This document shows, one piece after another, positions 18,281 through 27,412 of a DNA stretch of 64,000 nt. The notes beneath the pieces were generated by a model. It had not been told where the DNA came from, did not search any database, and saw nothing but the letters and a program-made list of their open reading frames with translations. Both the position numbers and the translations under genes were made by a program. The first letter of the stretch is position 1, and each line of letters starts with the position of its first letter. Where the stretch lies: the NCBI RefSeq assembly GCF_013364155.1, contig NZ_CP054916.1:2169001-2233000 (forward strand), in the 5' to 3' direction. Origin of the DNA: Streptomyces sp. NA02950 (GTDB taxonomy: Bacteria > Actinomycetota > Actinomycetes > Streptomycetales > Streptomycetaceae).

Positions 18281-18817
18281 ATGGACGGGGTGCTGGTACG
18301 GGAGATGACCGAAACGGATATCGACGCGGTGGCGGCGGTGCGGGTGCGCGGGTGGCAGGAGGCGTACGCGGGGCTGATGCCGCAGTCGTATCTGGACGGC
18401 ATGAGCGTCGAGGCGGACGCCGAGCGGCGGCGGGAGTTCTTCTCACGGGGTGTGGGCGACGTGGTCAACCTCGTGGCGGAGGCGGACGACGGCGAAGTGG
18501 TGGGCTGGGCCTGCTTCGGCCCGTACCGGGACCGCGATGTGCCCACCGGCGACGCCGAGTTGTACGCGCTCTACGTACGCCCCGCGCTGCTGGGCACGGG
18601 CATCGGCCGCGCCCTGCTCGACGAGTCCCTGGAGCGGGTCACCGAGCGGGGCTTTCCGCGGCTGCGGCTGTGGGTGCTGCGGGACAACGAGCGCGCCCGC
18701 CACTTCTACGAGCGGGCCGGGTTCGCGCCGGACGGCGGCGCGGAGGCGTACGAGGTGGCCGGGGTGTCCGTACCCGAGGTGCGCTACACGCGGCGGCTGG
18801 ACCCGGCGACCGGCTGA
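18281..18817 (+). CDS. GNAT family N-acetyltransferase
   Basis: A 178-aa protein starting at the ATG of MDGVLVREMTE. A full GNAT fold is visible: the ELYALYVRPALLGTGIGRALL block holds the acetyl-CoA loop (LLGTGIG), and LRLWVLRDNERARHFYERAGF is the classic C-terminal motif. The substrate is unknown. It is divergent from the SDR gene and convergent with the HEAT-repeat gene; the 119 bp that follow hold a short imperfect CACCGCGGGC-type repeat and no gene. Confidence 0.88.
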   Translation: MDGVLVREMTETDIDAVAAVRVRGWQEAYAGLMPQSYLDGMSVEADAERRREFFSRGVGDVVNLVAEADDGEVVGWACFGPYRDRDVPTGDAELYALYVRPALLGTGIGRALLDESLERVTERGFPRLRLWVLRDNERARHFYERAGFAPDGGAEAYEVAGVSVPEVRYTRRLDPATG

Positions 18818-18936
18818 GGGCCGCCGGACCCCGCGCGGCAGCGGCGCGTCTCGGGTCAGGCACCGCGGGCACCGCGGGCGGCGCAAGCACCCCGGGCACC
18901 GCGGGCGGCGCGCACGGCCCGGCCGGCGCCCCGCGG

Positions 18937-19578
18937 TCACCGCGCGTGCGCCTTGTCCGGCGCACCGGACGGTCCGCCGCCGCCCCCGCTGATCCGGGCC
19001 AGCGCCGCGGCCGCCGCCGCGCTGAGCCGTATGTACTTGCCCGCGGCGGTCAGGGCCGGGACGGCCCGCTCGTCGCCGATCGCGCCCAGCCCCTCCACAC
19101 AGGCCCGGGCGATCGGCCAGTGCCGGTCCCGGGCGGCCAACTGCCGCTCCAGGGCGGCGACCAGGGCGGGGACGGACTCGGGGGCGCGCAGCTCGACCAG
19201 CAGCCGGATCGGGTGCAGGGAGTAGGCGGTGCGCAGCGGGTTGGTGGCCAGCGCGGCGGCGGCGCGGGCGGTGCGCGGATCGCCGAGGCGGGCCAGTACC
19301 CGGGCGGCCGTCGCACAGCGGGCGGGCTCGCGGTAGTTGAGCAGCAGGACGAGGGTTTCGAAGGCCCGGCGGTCGCCCGCGCTGCCGAGTACGAAGGCCG
19401 CGGTCTCCCGCGCCCACAGCGGCTGCTCCGGCGCGACCAGGATGCGGGCCAGCTGTTCGCGGGCGGTGGGGGTGCCCTTGCGTACCAGCGAGAGCAGCGA
19501 GGCGTGGGCCGCGGCCTCCTGCGGTGTGGTGAGCGAGGCCCGTACCCGCTCGGTCAGCGTCCGGAATTCATCGTCCAT
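18937..19578 (-). CDS. HEAT-repeat protein
   Basis: A 213-aa, almost wholly helical protein from the ATG of MDDEFRTLT. About five HEAT-like helical pairs can be seen, for example WARETAAFVLGSAGDRRAFETL, CATAARVLARLGDPRTA and ACVEGLGAIGDERAVPAL. Such solenoids bind proteins or serve as scaffolds; no enzyme motif is present. The C-terminus ends in a glycine-rich tail. It is divergent from the 3-hydroxyacyl-CoA dehydrogenase gene. Confidence 0.8.
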   Translation of the reverse strand: MDDEFRTLTERVRASLTTPQEAAAHASLLSLVRKGTPTAREQLARILVAPEQPLWARETAAFVLGSAGDRRAFETLVLLLNYREPARCATAARVLARLGDPRTARAAAALATNPLRTAYSLHPIRLLVELRAPESVPALVAALERQLAARDRHWPIARACVEGLGAIGDERAVPALTAAGKYIRLSAAAAAALARISGGGGGPSGAPDKAHAR

Positions 19579-19643
19579 GCGAGGTCTCCCCTCCCCGGTG
19601 AGCCGCGCCACCGCGACGGCTCGCTCTGTGCTCTGGCGTCTTG

Positions 19644-19659
19644 GTTACCCGCGAGTTAC
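19644..19659. promoter_or_regulatory. GTTAC-N6-GTTAC operator-like site in the dehydrogenase upstream region
   Basis: The 371-bp gap between the HEAT gene and the dehydrogenase gene holds no gene. It contains an imperfect palindrome (GTTACCCG / CGAGTTAC) overlapping a TACTAT that could be a -10 element for the rightward gene. A similar GTTAC-N6-GTAAC lies upstream of the secreted hydrolase gene at 59608-59623. Confidence 0.4.
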
Positions 19660-19949
19660 TATGACGACACGAGCAGCACCCCTGCTCAGGCGGCCTGGTG
19701 ACGCAGCCGCCGTGTGTGACGTCGGTTCGGCAGTACCCGCAGTACGGCATGGCCCCGGGACAGGGCCCGCCGCGTATCTCCCACGGGCAGTTTCCTCCGT
19801 GCGGCGCTGTCCGCCAGGGAGCGTGCAAGCCCTTCCGTCTGAGTTGTGTGTCATTCGCGTCAGACCCCAGCGCATCAGCGGCATGACCACCAGCTCCCCT
19901 CAGTCGTCACTTCATCCCCTTTTACGGGGAACACCCTCTGGAGTCCGCG

Positions 19950-21788
19950 ATGGACCGTCTCCCACACACCGGCGTCAGCTCTACTCCCTCCTCTGATCTC
20001 TCCCCCTCCGCGGCCCCGCTCACTACTGTCGCCGTCGTCGGTCTCGGCACGATGGGCACCGGCATCGCCGAGATCCTGGCCCGTGCGGGGCGCGAGGTGA
20101 TCGGCATCGACATCAGCGAGCGCGCCTGCCAACGGGCGGTGACCGCACTGGAGGTCGCCACGTCCCGCGCGGTCGAGCGCGGCCGGATCAGCGAAGAGGA
20201 GCGGACCGGCGTCCTGTCCCGGTTCCGGGTCTCCACCGATCTGCGGACCGCGGCCGACGCGGAGCTGGTGATCGAGGTCGTGCCCGAGGACTACGGCATC
20301 AAGCACGAGGTCTTCACCGAGCTGGACACCGTCGTCAGCCCGAGCACCATCCTGGCGACCGGCACCAACGCGCTGTCGGTGACCCGGCTGGCCGCCGAAT
20401 CCGCCCGCCCGGAGCGGGTCCTGGGCCTGCACTTCTTCAACCCGGCGCCCGCCATGAAGCTGGTCGAGATCGTCTCCAGCGTGCTGACCGCGCCCGCGGC
20501 CGTCACGGCGGTCACCGAACTCGCCCGCGATCTGGGCAAGGAGCCGGTGGCGCTCGGCGACCGGCCCGGCTTCGTCGCCGACGGGCTGCTGTTCGGCTAT
20601 CTCAACCAGGCCGCCGCGATGTACGAGGCCAAGTACGCGGCGCGGGAGGACATCGACGCGGCGATGAAGCTCGGCTGCGGGCTGCCGATGGGCCCGCTGG
20701 AGCTGCTGGACCTGATCGGCATCGACACCGCCCGGACCGTCCTGGAGGCGATGTACGCGGCCTCCGGCGACCGGCTGAACGCGCCCGCGCCCATCCTGGG
20801 GCAGCTCTCCGAGGCCGGGCTGACCGGCCGCAAGGCGGGCCGCGGCTTCTACACCTACGAGGCGCCGGGCAGCGGCACCGTGGTCCCGGACGGGGCGACG
20901 GCGAACGAGGAGCACGCCGCGGACGGGGCGCGCCCGGTGCGTGCCGTGGGCGTCGCGGGCTCGGGCACGATGGCCGGCGGTATCGCCGAGGTCTTCGCGA
21001 AGGCGGGGCTCGATGTGGTGCTGGCCGCCCGTACCCAGGCGAAGGCGGACACGGCGAAGGCCCGTATCGCCAAGTCCCTGGACCGGTCGGTCACCAAGGG
21101 GCGGATGACCCAGGAGGCCCGGGACGGCGCGCTGGCCAGGATCACCCCGGCCGACTCGCTCGACGCCTTCGCCGACGTGGATCTGGCCGTGGAGGCGGTC
21201 GCCGAGGACCTGGACGTCAAGCAGGAGCTGTTCCGGGTGCTGGACAAGGTCTGCAAGCCCGGCGCGGTGCTGGCCACGACCACCTCCTCGCTGCCGGTGA
21301 TCGCCTGCGCCCGGGTCACCTCGCGTCCGCAGGACGTGATCGGTCTGCACTTCTTCAACCCGGCGCCCGCGATGAAGCTGGTCGAGGTGGTGCGTACGGT
21401 CCTGACGGCGGACGATGTCCGGGCGACCGCGCACGCGGTCTGCAAGGCGGTGCGCAAGCATCCGGTGGACTGCGGCGACCGGGCCGGTTTCATCGTCAAC
21501 GCCCTGCTGTTCCCGTACCTCAACAACGCCGTGAAGATGGTCCAGGAGCACTACGCCACCCCCGATGACATCGACGCCGCGATGAAGCTGGGCGGCGGCT
21601 ATCCGATGGGCCCCTTCGAGCTGCTCGACGTCGTCGGCCTCGATGTCTCGCTGGCGATCGAGAAGGTGCTGCACCGCGAGTTCCGCGACCCGGGCCTGGC
21701 CCCGGCGCCGCTGCTGGAGCATCTGGTCGCGGCGGGCTGCCTGGGGCGCAAGACCGGGCGCGGCTTCCGCGAGTATGCGAGGCGCTGA
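19950..21788 (+). CDS. 3-hydroxyacyl-CoA dehydrogenase, duplicated-domain form
   Basis: A 612-aa protein with two full 3-hydroxyacyl-CoA dehydrogenase units in tandem. Each has an NAD-binding glycine motif (VVGLGTMGTGIAE near residue 30; GVAGSGTMAGGIAE near 335), the catalytic HFFNPAP histidine segment, and a C-terminal GCGLPMGPLELLD / GGGYPMGPFELLD helix domain. It should interconvert 3-hydroxybutyryl-CoA (or longer) and acetoacetyl-CoA. Placed just before a TetR gene and ccrA, it can supply the C4 unit for the ethylmalonyl-CoA pathway: acetoacetyl-CoA to 3-hydroxybutyryl-CoA, then crotonyl-CoA. Each half looks catalytically complete. Confidence 0.92.
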   Translation: MDRLPHTGVSSTPSSDLSPSAAPLTTVAVVGLGTMGTGIAEILARAGREVIGIDISERACQRAVTALEVATSRAVERGRISEEERTGVLSRFRVSTDLRTAADAELVIEVVPEDYGIKHEVFTELDTVVSPSTILATGTNALSVTRLAAESARPERVLGLHFFNPAPAMKLVEIVSSVLTAPAAVTAVTELARDLGKEPVALGDRPGFVADGLLFGYLNQAAAMYEAKYAAREDIDAAMKLGCGLPMGPLELLDLIGIDTARTVLEAMYAASGDRLNAPAPILGQLSEAGLTGRKAGRGFYTYEAPGSGTVVPDGATANEEHAADGARPVRAVGVAGSGTMAGGIAEVFAKAGLDVVLAARTQAKADTAKARIAKSLDRSVTKGRMTQEARDGALARITPADSLDAFADVDLAVEAVAEDLDVKQELFRVLDKVCKPGAVLATTTSSLPVIACARVTSRPQDVIGLHFFNPAPAMKLVEVVRTVLTADDVRATAHAVCKAVRKHPVDCGDRAGFIVNALLFPYLNNAVKMVQEHYATPDDIDAAMKLGGGYPMGPFELLDVVGLDVSLAIEKVLHREFRDPGLAPAPLLEHLVAAGCLGRKTGRGFREYARR

Positions 21789-21873
21789 GTACGACCCGGG
21801 GTGGGGCGGACTGCTGGAGCCCTCTGTCGGTCCGCCCCCGCACCGGCACTCACAAGCGTGTTACGTTCCCCAC

Positions 21874-22695
21874 ATGTCCCAGCCCGTGAAGGCCGCTCGT
21901 AGCAAGCGCGTGAACTCGTCGCACTCCTCCGACGGCGGTGAGAGCGCGGGAAGCCGCCGCGCGGCCGCCCAGCGTCTGACCATGCGCCGCAAACTGGCCG
22001 CGGCGGCGATGGAGTTGTTCGCGACGCAGGGGTACGAGGCGACGACGGTCGACGAGATCGCGGCCCGGGCGGGGGTGGCCCGGCGTACCTTCTTCCGCCA
22101 CTTCCGCTCCAAGGAAGAGGCGATCTTCCCGGACCACGACGACACGCTGGTGCGCGCCGAGGCCGTGCTGGACGCCGCCCCGCCGCACGAGCACCCGCTG
22201 GACACGGTGTGCCGGGGGATCAAGGAGGTCATGCGGATGTACGCGGCCTCCCCCGCGGTCTCCGTGGAGCGCTATCGGCTGACCCGTGAGGTACCGGCGC
22301 TGCGGGAGCGGGAGATCGCCTCGGTGGCCCGCTACGAGCGGCTGTTCACCCGCTATCTGCTGGGCCATTTCGACGAGGGTGCCCACCACGACGGCAACGA
22401 CGACCCGCTGCTGGCCGAGGTGGCCGCCTCGGCGGTGGTCACGGCGCACAACCACGTCCTGCGGCGCTGGCTGCGGGCGGGCGGCGAGGGCGATGTGGAG
22501 ACCCAGCTCGACCACGCCTTCGCGATCGTCCGGGAGACCTTCGGCTCCGGCATCGGCGCCGGACGACCCGCCCCGGGGCACCAGCCGGCGGCCGTGACGG
22601 CGCAGGAGGAGGAAGACGTGGTGGTGATGGTGGCGCGCACCGACGCACCGCTGAACGAGGTCATGCGGACCATCGAACGAGCCCTGAAGCGCTGA
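21874..22695 (+). CDS. TetR family transcriptional regulator
   Basis: A 273-aa regulator starting at MSQPVKAARS. The TetR helix-turn-helix is at about 48-92 (TVDEIAARAGVARRTFFRHFRSK in part), preceded by a serine- and arginine-rich extension of about 30 residues. The ligand-binding C-terminal half carries no recognisable ligand motif. Its place between the dehydrogenase and ccrA makes it the likely regulator of the ethylmalonyl-CoA genes. A candidate operator is the TGGCAC-AGC-GTGCCA palindrome in the ccrA promoter region. Confidence 0.88.
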   Translation: MSQPVKAARSKRVNSSHSSDGGESAGSRRAAAQRLTMRRKLAAAAMELFATQGYEATTVDEIAARAGVARRTFFRHFRSKEEAIFPDHDDTLVRAEAVLDAAPPHEHPLDTVCRGIKEVMRMYAASPAVSVERYRLTREVPALREREIASVARYERLFTRYLLGHFDEGAHHDGNDDPLLAEVAASAVVTAHNHVLRRWLRAGGEGDVETQLDHAFAIVRETFGSGIGAGRPAPGHQPAAVTAQEEEDVVVMVARTDAPLNEVMRTIERALKR

Positions 22696-22744
22696 GCGCC
22701 GACCTCGGTTCCCTCACCGAACGAACACAACCGAACACCACCAG

Positions 22745-22772
22745 CAACGGCCGCCCCTCGGGTCGGCCGTTG
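22745..22772 (+). terminator. Hairpin terminator after the TetR gene
   Basis: A perfect 9-bp stem (CAACGGCCG / CGGCCGTTG) with a 10-base loop, 50 bp after the TetR stop codon. It separates the regulator from ccrA. Confidence 0.75.
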
Positions 22773-22828
22773 TTGCTCATGCGTGCACCGCGGATGACAA
22801 CTGAGAGAAATTGTTGGCACGCAGTGTC

Positions 22829-22857
22829 TTGCGAGGTGGCACAGCGTGCCATACGGT
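22829..22857 (+). promoter_or_regulatory. Candidate ccrA promoter with an embedded palindrome
   Basis: The 385-bp gap before ccrA holds no gene. TTGCGA (22829-22834) and TACGGT (22852-22857) are spaced by 17 bases, a fair sigma-70-type match. The spacer and -10 edge contain the palindrome TGGCAC-AGC-GTGCCA (22837-22851), well placed for a repressor such as the adjacent TetR protein. A leader of about 215 bases would result. Confidence 0.45.
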
Positions 22858-23080
22858 GAAGGTGTCCGGACGGCCGGCGCGCTGCACACCTCGCGCGTCG
22901 GCTGTCCCCGCAAAACGCTTTGCGCGTCCGGACAGCGCCTGCGTCACCAGGCGTTCCCGGCGCTACCCGCGCCCCATCGAGCAGCACCTCCGCCGAACCG
23001 ACGGCACAGCAGCAGCATCACCCGTCACGAGCCCAGCGTTCCCTCAAGCGTCCCCATGCGACGCTTCGCCGGAGGCACCG

Positions 23081-24418
23081 ATGAACGAGATACTTGACGC
23101 GATCCTGGCGTCGGACACAGCACCCGAGGACTTCGCCGCACTGCGTATCCCCGAGTCGTACCGCGCGGTGACCGTGCGCAAGGACGAGGCCGATATGTTC
23201 GCCGGCCTCGCCACCAAGGAGAAGGACCCCCGCAAGTCGCTGCACGTGGACGAGGTGCCGGTGCCGGAACTCGGCCCCGGTGAGGCCCTCGTCGCCGTGA
23301 TGGCCAGTTCGGTCAACTACAACTCGGTGTGGACCTCCATCTTCGAGCCGCTGTCGACCTTCGCCTTCCTGGAGCGGTACGGCAAGCTCTCCCCCCTCGC
23401 CAAGCGGCATGACCTGCCCTACCACGTGATCGGCTCCGACCTCGCGGGCGTCGTGCTGCGCACCGGCCCCGGGGTCAACGCCTGGAAGCCGGGCGACGAG
23501 GTCGTGGCCCACTGCCTGTCGGTGGAGCTGGAGAGCGCCGACGGCCACAGCGACACCATGCTCGACCCCGAGCAGCGCATCTGGGGCTTCGAGACCAACT
23601 TCGGCGGCCTCGCCGAGATCGCCCTGGTCAAGTCGAACCAGCTGATGCCCAAGCCCGGGCACCTCAGCTGGGAGGAGGCGGCCGCGCCGGGCCTGGTCAA
23701 CTCCACCGCCTACCGGCAGCTGGTCTCCCGCAACGGCGCCGGGATGAAGCAGGGCGACAACGTCCTGATCTGGGGCGCCAGCGGTGGACTCGGCTCCTAC
23801 GCCACGCAGTTCGCGCTGGCCGGTGGCGCCAACCCGATCTGTGTCGTCTCCTCGCCGCAGAAGGCGGAGATCTGCCGGAAGATGGGCGCCGAGGCGATCA
23901 TCGACCGCAACGCCGAGGACTACAAGTTCTGGAAGGACGAGCGCACCCAGGACCCGCGCGAGTGGAAGCGGTTCGGCAAGCGGATCCGCGAATTCACCGG
24001 TGGCGAGGACATCGACATCGTCTTCGAACACCCCGGCCGCGAGACGTTCGGCGCCAGCGTCTACGTCACCCGCAAGGGCGGCACCATCACCACCTGCGCC
24101 TCCACGTCGGGCTACATGCACGAGTACGACAACCGCTATCTGTGGATGTCGCTGAAGCGCATCGTCGGCTCGCACTTCGCCAACTACCGCGAGGCGTGGG
24201 AGGCCAACCGCCTGATCGCCAAGGGCAAGATCCACCCCACCCTCTCCAAGACCTACCGGCTCGACGAGACCGGCCAGGCCGCGTACGACGTGCACCGCAA
24301 CCTCCACCAGGGCAAGGTCGGCGTGCTCGCCCTCGCGCCCGAGGAGGGCATGGGCGTGCGCGACCCGGAGATGCGGGCCCAGCACATCGACGCCATCAAC
24401 CGCTTCCGGAACATCTGA
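23081..24418 (+). CDS. ccrA: Crotonyl-CoA carboxylase/reductase
   Basis: A 445-aa enzyme that reductively carboxylates crotonyl-CoA to ethylmalonyl-CoA with NADPH. The CO2-binding residues described for the Kitasatospora enzyme fall at the same numbers here: N81, F170, E171 and H365, which also supports the chosen ATG. The NADPH-binding motif is GASGGLGS near 232-239. It is the key enzyme of the ethylmalonyl-CoA pathway and also supplies ethylmalonyl-CoA for polyketides. Its TGA shares one base with the ATG of the mutase gene downstream, so they are coupled. A TetR gene and a palindrome lie upstream. Confidence 0.97.
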   Translation: MNEILDAILASDTAPEDFAALRIPESYRAVTVRKDEADMFAGLATKEKDPRKSLHVDEVPVPELGPGEALVAVMASSVNYNSVWTSIFEPLSTFAFLERYGKLSPLAKRHDLPYHVIGSDLAGVVLRTGPGVNAWKPGDEVVAHCLSVELESADGHSDTMLDPEQRIWGFETNFGGLAEIALVKSNQLMPKPGHLSWEEAAAPGLVNSTAYRQLVSRNGAGMKQGDNVLIWGASGGLGSYATQFALAGGANPICVVSSPQKAEICRKMGAEAIIDRNAEDYKFWKDERTQDPREWKRFGKRIREFTGGEDIDIVFEHPGRETFGASVYVTRKGGTITTCASTSGYMHEYDNRYLWMSLKRIVGSHFANYREAWEANRLIAKGKIHPTLSKTYRLDETGQAAYDVHRNLHQGKVGVLALAPEEGMGVRDPEMRAQHIDAINRFRNI

Positions 24419-26436
24419 TGAGCGGCTCACCTCGCGAACGGGACCGCCCGTGGCTGATGCGGACGTACGCCGGTCACTCCACGGCCGAGGCGTCCAATGA
24501 GCTGTACCGGCGCAATCTGGCCAAGGGCCAGACCGGTCTCTCGGTCGCCTTCGACCTGCCGACCCAGACCGGCTACGACCCCGACCACATCCTCGCCCGC
24601 GGCGAGGTGGGCCGGGTCGGGGTCCCGGTCTCCCATCTGGGGGACATGCGGCGGCTGTTCCAGGACATCCCGCTGGAACAGATGAACACCTCGATGACCA
24701 TCAACGCGACGGCGATGTGGCTGCTGGCGCTGTACCAGGTGGTCGCCGAGGAGCACGGCGCCGACGTCTCCAAGCTCCAGGGGACGACCCAGAACGACAT
24801 CGTCAAGGAGTACCTGTCGCGCGGGACGCATGTCTTCCCGCCGGGGCCCAGCCTGCGGCTGACCACCGACATGATCGCGTACACGGTCAACCACATCCCC
24901 AAGTGGAACCCGATCAACATCTGCAGCTACCACCTCCAGGAGGCCGGGGCCACCCCGGTCCAGGAGATCGCGTACGCGATGTCGACGGCGATCGCGGTGC
25001 TGGACGCGGTGTTCGACTCCGGACAGGTCCCCGAGGACCGCAAGGGCGATGTGGTCGCCCGCATCTCCTTCTTCGTGAACGCGGGCGTCCGGTTCATCGA
25101 GGAGATGTGCAAGATGCGCGCCTTCGGCCGCATCTGGGACCGCATCACCCGTGAGCGGTACGGGATCGAGAATCCCAAGCAGCGCCGGTTCCGCTACGGC
25201 GTCCAGGTCAACTCGCTCGGGCTGACCGAGGCACAGCCGGAGAACAACGTCCAGCGCATCGTGCTGGAGATGCTGGCCGTGACCCTCTCCAAGGACGCCC
25301 GCGCCCGCGCGGTCCAGCTCCCCGCCTGGAACGAGGCACTGGGACTGCCCCGCCCCTGGGACCAGCAGTGGTCGCTGCGCATCCAGCAGGTGCTCGCCCA
25401 TGAGAGCGATCTGCTGGAGTACGACGACATCTTCGCCGGTTCCCATGTGATCGAGGCCAAGGTCGCCGCGCTGGTCGAGGAGACCGAGGCCGAGATCGAG
25501 CGGATCCAGGAGATGGGCGGGGCGATGTCCGCCGTGGAGTCCGGCTATCTCAAGGCACAGCTGGTGGCCTCGCACGCGGAGCGCCGGGCGCGGATCGAGG
25601 CCGGCGAAGAGAAGATCGTCGGCGTCAACTGCTACGAGGGCACCGAGCCCAATCCGCTCACCGCCGATCTGGACACCGCCATCATGACGGTGGACCCGGC
25701 CAACGAGGCACGGGTGGTCTCGGCCCTGCACACCTGGCGTGAGCAGCGCGACACCGCCCGGGCGGAAGAGGCGCTCTCGGCCCTGCGGAAGGCGGCCGCG
25801 GGCACCGAGAACCTGATGGCGGCCACCCTCGAATGCGCCCGTGCCGGCGTCACCACGGGCGAATGGGCCTGGGCACTGCGCGATGTTTTCGGCGAGTTCC
25901 GCGCCCCCACGGGGGTGGGAGGCGCGCCACTCGCGGTCGCGGCGGAGGCGGGTTCCCTGCTCGCCTCCGTCCGCGAGAAGGTCGACAAGACCGCGGCCGA
26001 CCTGGGCGGCGGGCGGCTGCGGCTGCTGGTCGGCAAGCCCGGTCTGGACGGCCACAGCAACGGCGCCGAGCAGATCGCGGTACGGGCCCGGGACGCCGGG
26101 TTCGAGGTGGTCTACCAGGGGATCAGGCTGACCCCTGAGCAGATCGTCTCGGCGGCCGTCGCCGAGGACGTGCACTGCGTGGGTCTTTCGATCCTGTCCG
26201 GCTCGCACGCCGAGCTGGTGCCGGACGTACTGGAGCGGCTGCGCGGCGCGGGCGCCCAGGACATTCCCGTCATCGTCGGAGGCATCATCCCGGCCGCGGA
26301 CGCCGCGGCACTGCGCGCGGCGGGTGTCGCCGCCGTTTTCACCCCCAAGGACTTCGGTATCACGGAGATCATCGGCCGTATCGTCGATGAGATCCGTACC
26401 GCGAACACACTTCCCGCTCTGGAGGTTCCCGTATGA
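24418..26436 (+). CDS. meaA: Ethylmalonyl-CoA mutase (B12-dependent, MeaA type)
   Basis: A 672-aa single-chain mutase. Residues about 1-530 form the substrate barrel (GLSVAFDLPTQTGYD near the start), and about 540-672 the cobalamin domain with the base-off signature D-G-H-S-N-G in GKPGLDGHSNG. It converts ethylmalonyl-CoA to methylsuccinyl-CoA. Assignment as the ethylmalonyl rather than the methylmalonyl enzyme rests on context (between ccrA and the lyase) and on family resemblance to MeaA. The start overlaps ccrA by one base and the end overlaps the lyase gene by 4 bp (ATGA). Confidence 0.93.
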   Translation: MSGSPRERDRPWLMRTYAGHSTAEASNELYRRNLAKGQTGLSVAFDLPTQTGYDPDHILARGEVGRVGVPVSHLGDMRRLFQDIPLEQMNTSMTINATAMWLLALYQVVAEEHGADVSKLQGTTQNDIVKEYLSRGTHVFPPGPSLRLTTDMIAYTVNHIPKWNPINICSYHLQEAGATPVQEIAYAMSTAIAVLDAVFDSGQVPEDRKGDVVARISFFVNAGVRFIEEMCKMRAFGRIWDRITRERYGIENPKQRRFRYGVQVNSLGLTEAQPENNVQRIVLEMLAVTLSKDARARAVQLPAWNEALGLPRPWDQQWSLRIQQVLAHESDLLEYDDIFAGSHVIEAKVAALVEETEAEIERIQEMGGAMSAVESGYLKAQLVASHAERRARIEAGEEKIVGVNCYEGTEPNPLTADLDTAIMTVDPANEARVVSALHTWREQRDTARAEEALSALRKAAAGTENLMAATLECARAGVTTGEWAWALRDVFGEFRAPTGVGGAPLAVAAEAGSLLASVREKVDKTAADLGGGRLRLLVGKPGLDGHSNGAEQIAVRARDAGFEVVYQGIRLTPEQIVSAAVAEDVHCVGLSILSGSHAELVPDVLERLRGAGAQDIPVIVGGIIPAADAAALRAAGVAAVFTPKDFGITEIIGRIVDEIRTANTLPALEVPV

Positions 26437-27410
26437 CCGCCCCCGAGGGCACCGCGCCCAACCGGCTGCGTCCGCGCCGCTCCTGCCTGGCCGTGCCGGG
26501 CAGCAACCCGCGCTTCCTGGAGAAGGCGCAGGGGCTCCCGGCCGACCAGGTCTTCCTGGATCTGGAGGACGCCTGCGCCCCGCTGGCCAAGCCCGACGCG
26601 CGGCACACCATCGTGAAGTTCCTCAATGAGGGCGACTGGACCGGCAAGACGCGGGTCGTGCGCGTCAACGACTGGACGACCGAGTGGACGTACCGCGACG
26701 TCGTCACCGTCGTCGAGGGCGCGGGCCCGAACCTCGACTGCATCATGCTGCCGAAGGTGCAGGACGCCCAGCAGGTGGTGGCGCTGGACCTGCTGCTGAC
26801 CCAGATCGAGAAGACGATGGGCTTCGAGCTCGGCCGGATCGGCATCGAGGCGCAGATCGAGAACGCGCAGGGCCTGAACAACGTCAACGAGATCGCGCAG
26901 GCCTCCCCGCGGGTGGAGACGATCATCTTCGGCCCGGCCGACTTCATGGCCTCCATCAATATGAAGTCGCTGGTCGTGGGCGAGCAGCCGCCCGGCTACC
27001 CGGCGGACGCGTACCACTACATCCTGATGAAGATCCTGATGGCCGCCCGCGCCAACAACCTCCAGGCGATCGACGGCCCGTATCTGCAGATCAAGAACGT
27101 GGACGGCTACCGCGAGGTGGCCGGCCGCGCCGCGGCGCTGGGCTTCGACGGCAAGTGGGTGCTCCACCCGGGTCAGGTGGAGGCGGCCAACGAGGTCTTC
27201 TCGCCCTCCCAGGAGGACTACGACCACGCCGAGCTGATCCTGGACGCGTACGACTACTACACGTCCGAGGCGGGCGGCAAGAAGGGCTCGGCGATGCTCG
27301 GCGACGAGATGATCGACGAGGCCAGCCGCAAGATGGCCCTGGTCATCTCCGGCAAGGGCCGCGCCGCCGGTATGCAGCGCACCAGCACGTTCGAGATCCC
27401 GGAGGCGTGA
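26433..27410 (+). CDS. mcl: HpcH/HpaI-type CoA-ester lyase (malyl/beta-methylmalyl-CoA lyase)
   Basis: A 325-aa protein of the CitE-like lyase superfamily, with SCLAVPGSNPRFLEKA at the N-terminus, the metal-binding DLEDACAP motif, the E-I-E-A-Q-I-E strand region and WVLHPGQV near the C-terminus. In this pathway it should split beta-methylmalyl-CoA into glyoxylate and propionyl-CoA, and may also make or split malyl-CoA. It overlaps the mutase gene by 4 bp and is followed after 2 bp by the MaoC hydratase gene. Confidence 0.92.
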   Translation: MTAPEGTAPNRLRPRRSCLAVPGSNPRFLEKAQGLPADQVFLDLEDACAPLAKPDARHTIVKFLNEGDWTGKTRVVRVNDWTTEWTYRDVVTVVEGAGPNLDCIMLPKVQDAQQVVALDLLLTQIEKTMGFELGRIGIEAQIENAQGLNNVNEIAQASPRVETIIFGPADFMASINMKSLVVGEQPPGYPADAYHYILMKILMAARANNLQAIDGPYLQIKNVDGYREVAGRAAALGFDGKWVLHPGQVEAANEVFSPSQEDYDHAELILDAYDYYTSEAGGKKGSAMLGDEMIDEASRKMALVISGKGRAAGMQRTSTFEIPEA

Positions 27411-27412
27411 GC

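Noticed and set aside
24427..26208. Long minus-strand open frame opposite the ethylmalonyl-CoA mutase gene
   Set aside because: The plus-strand protein is a clear B12 mutase; the antisense frame is open only because of high-GC third-position bias and has no recognisable domain.
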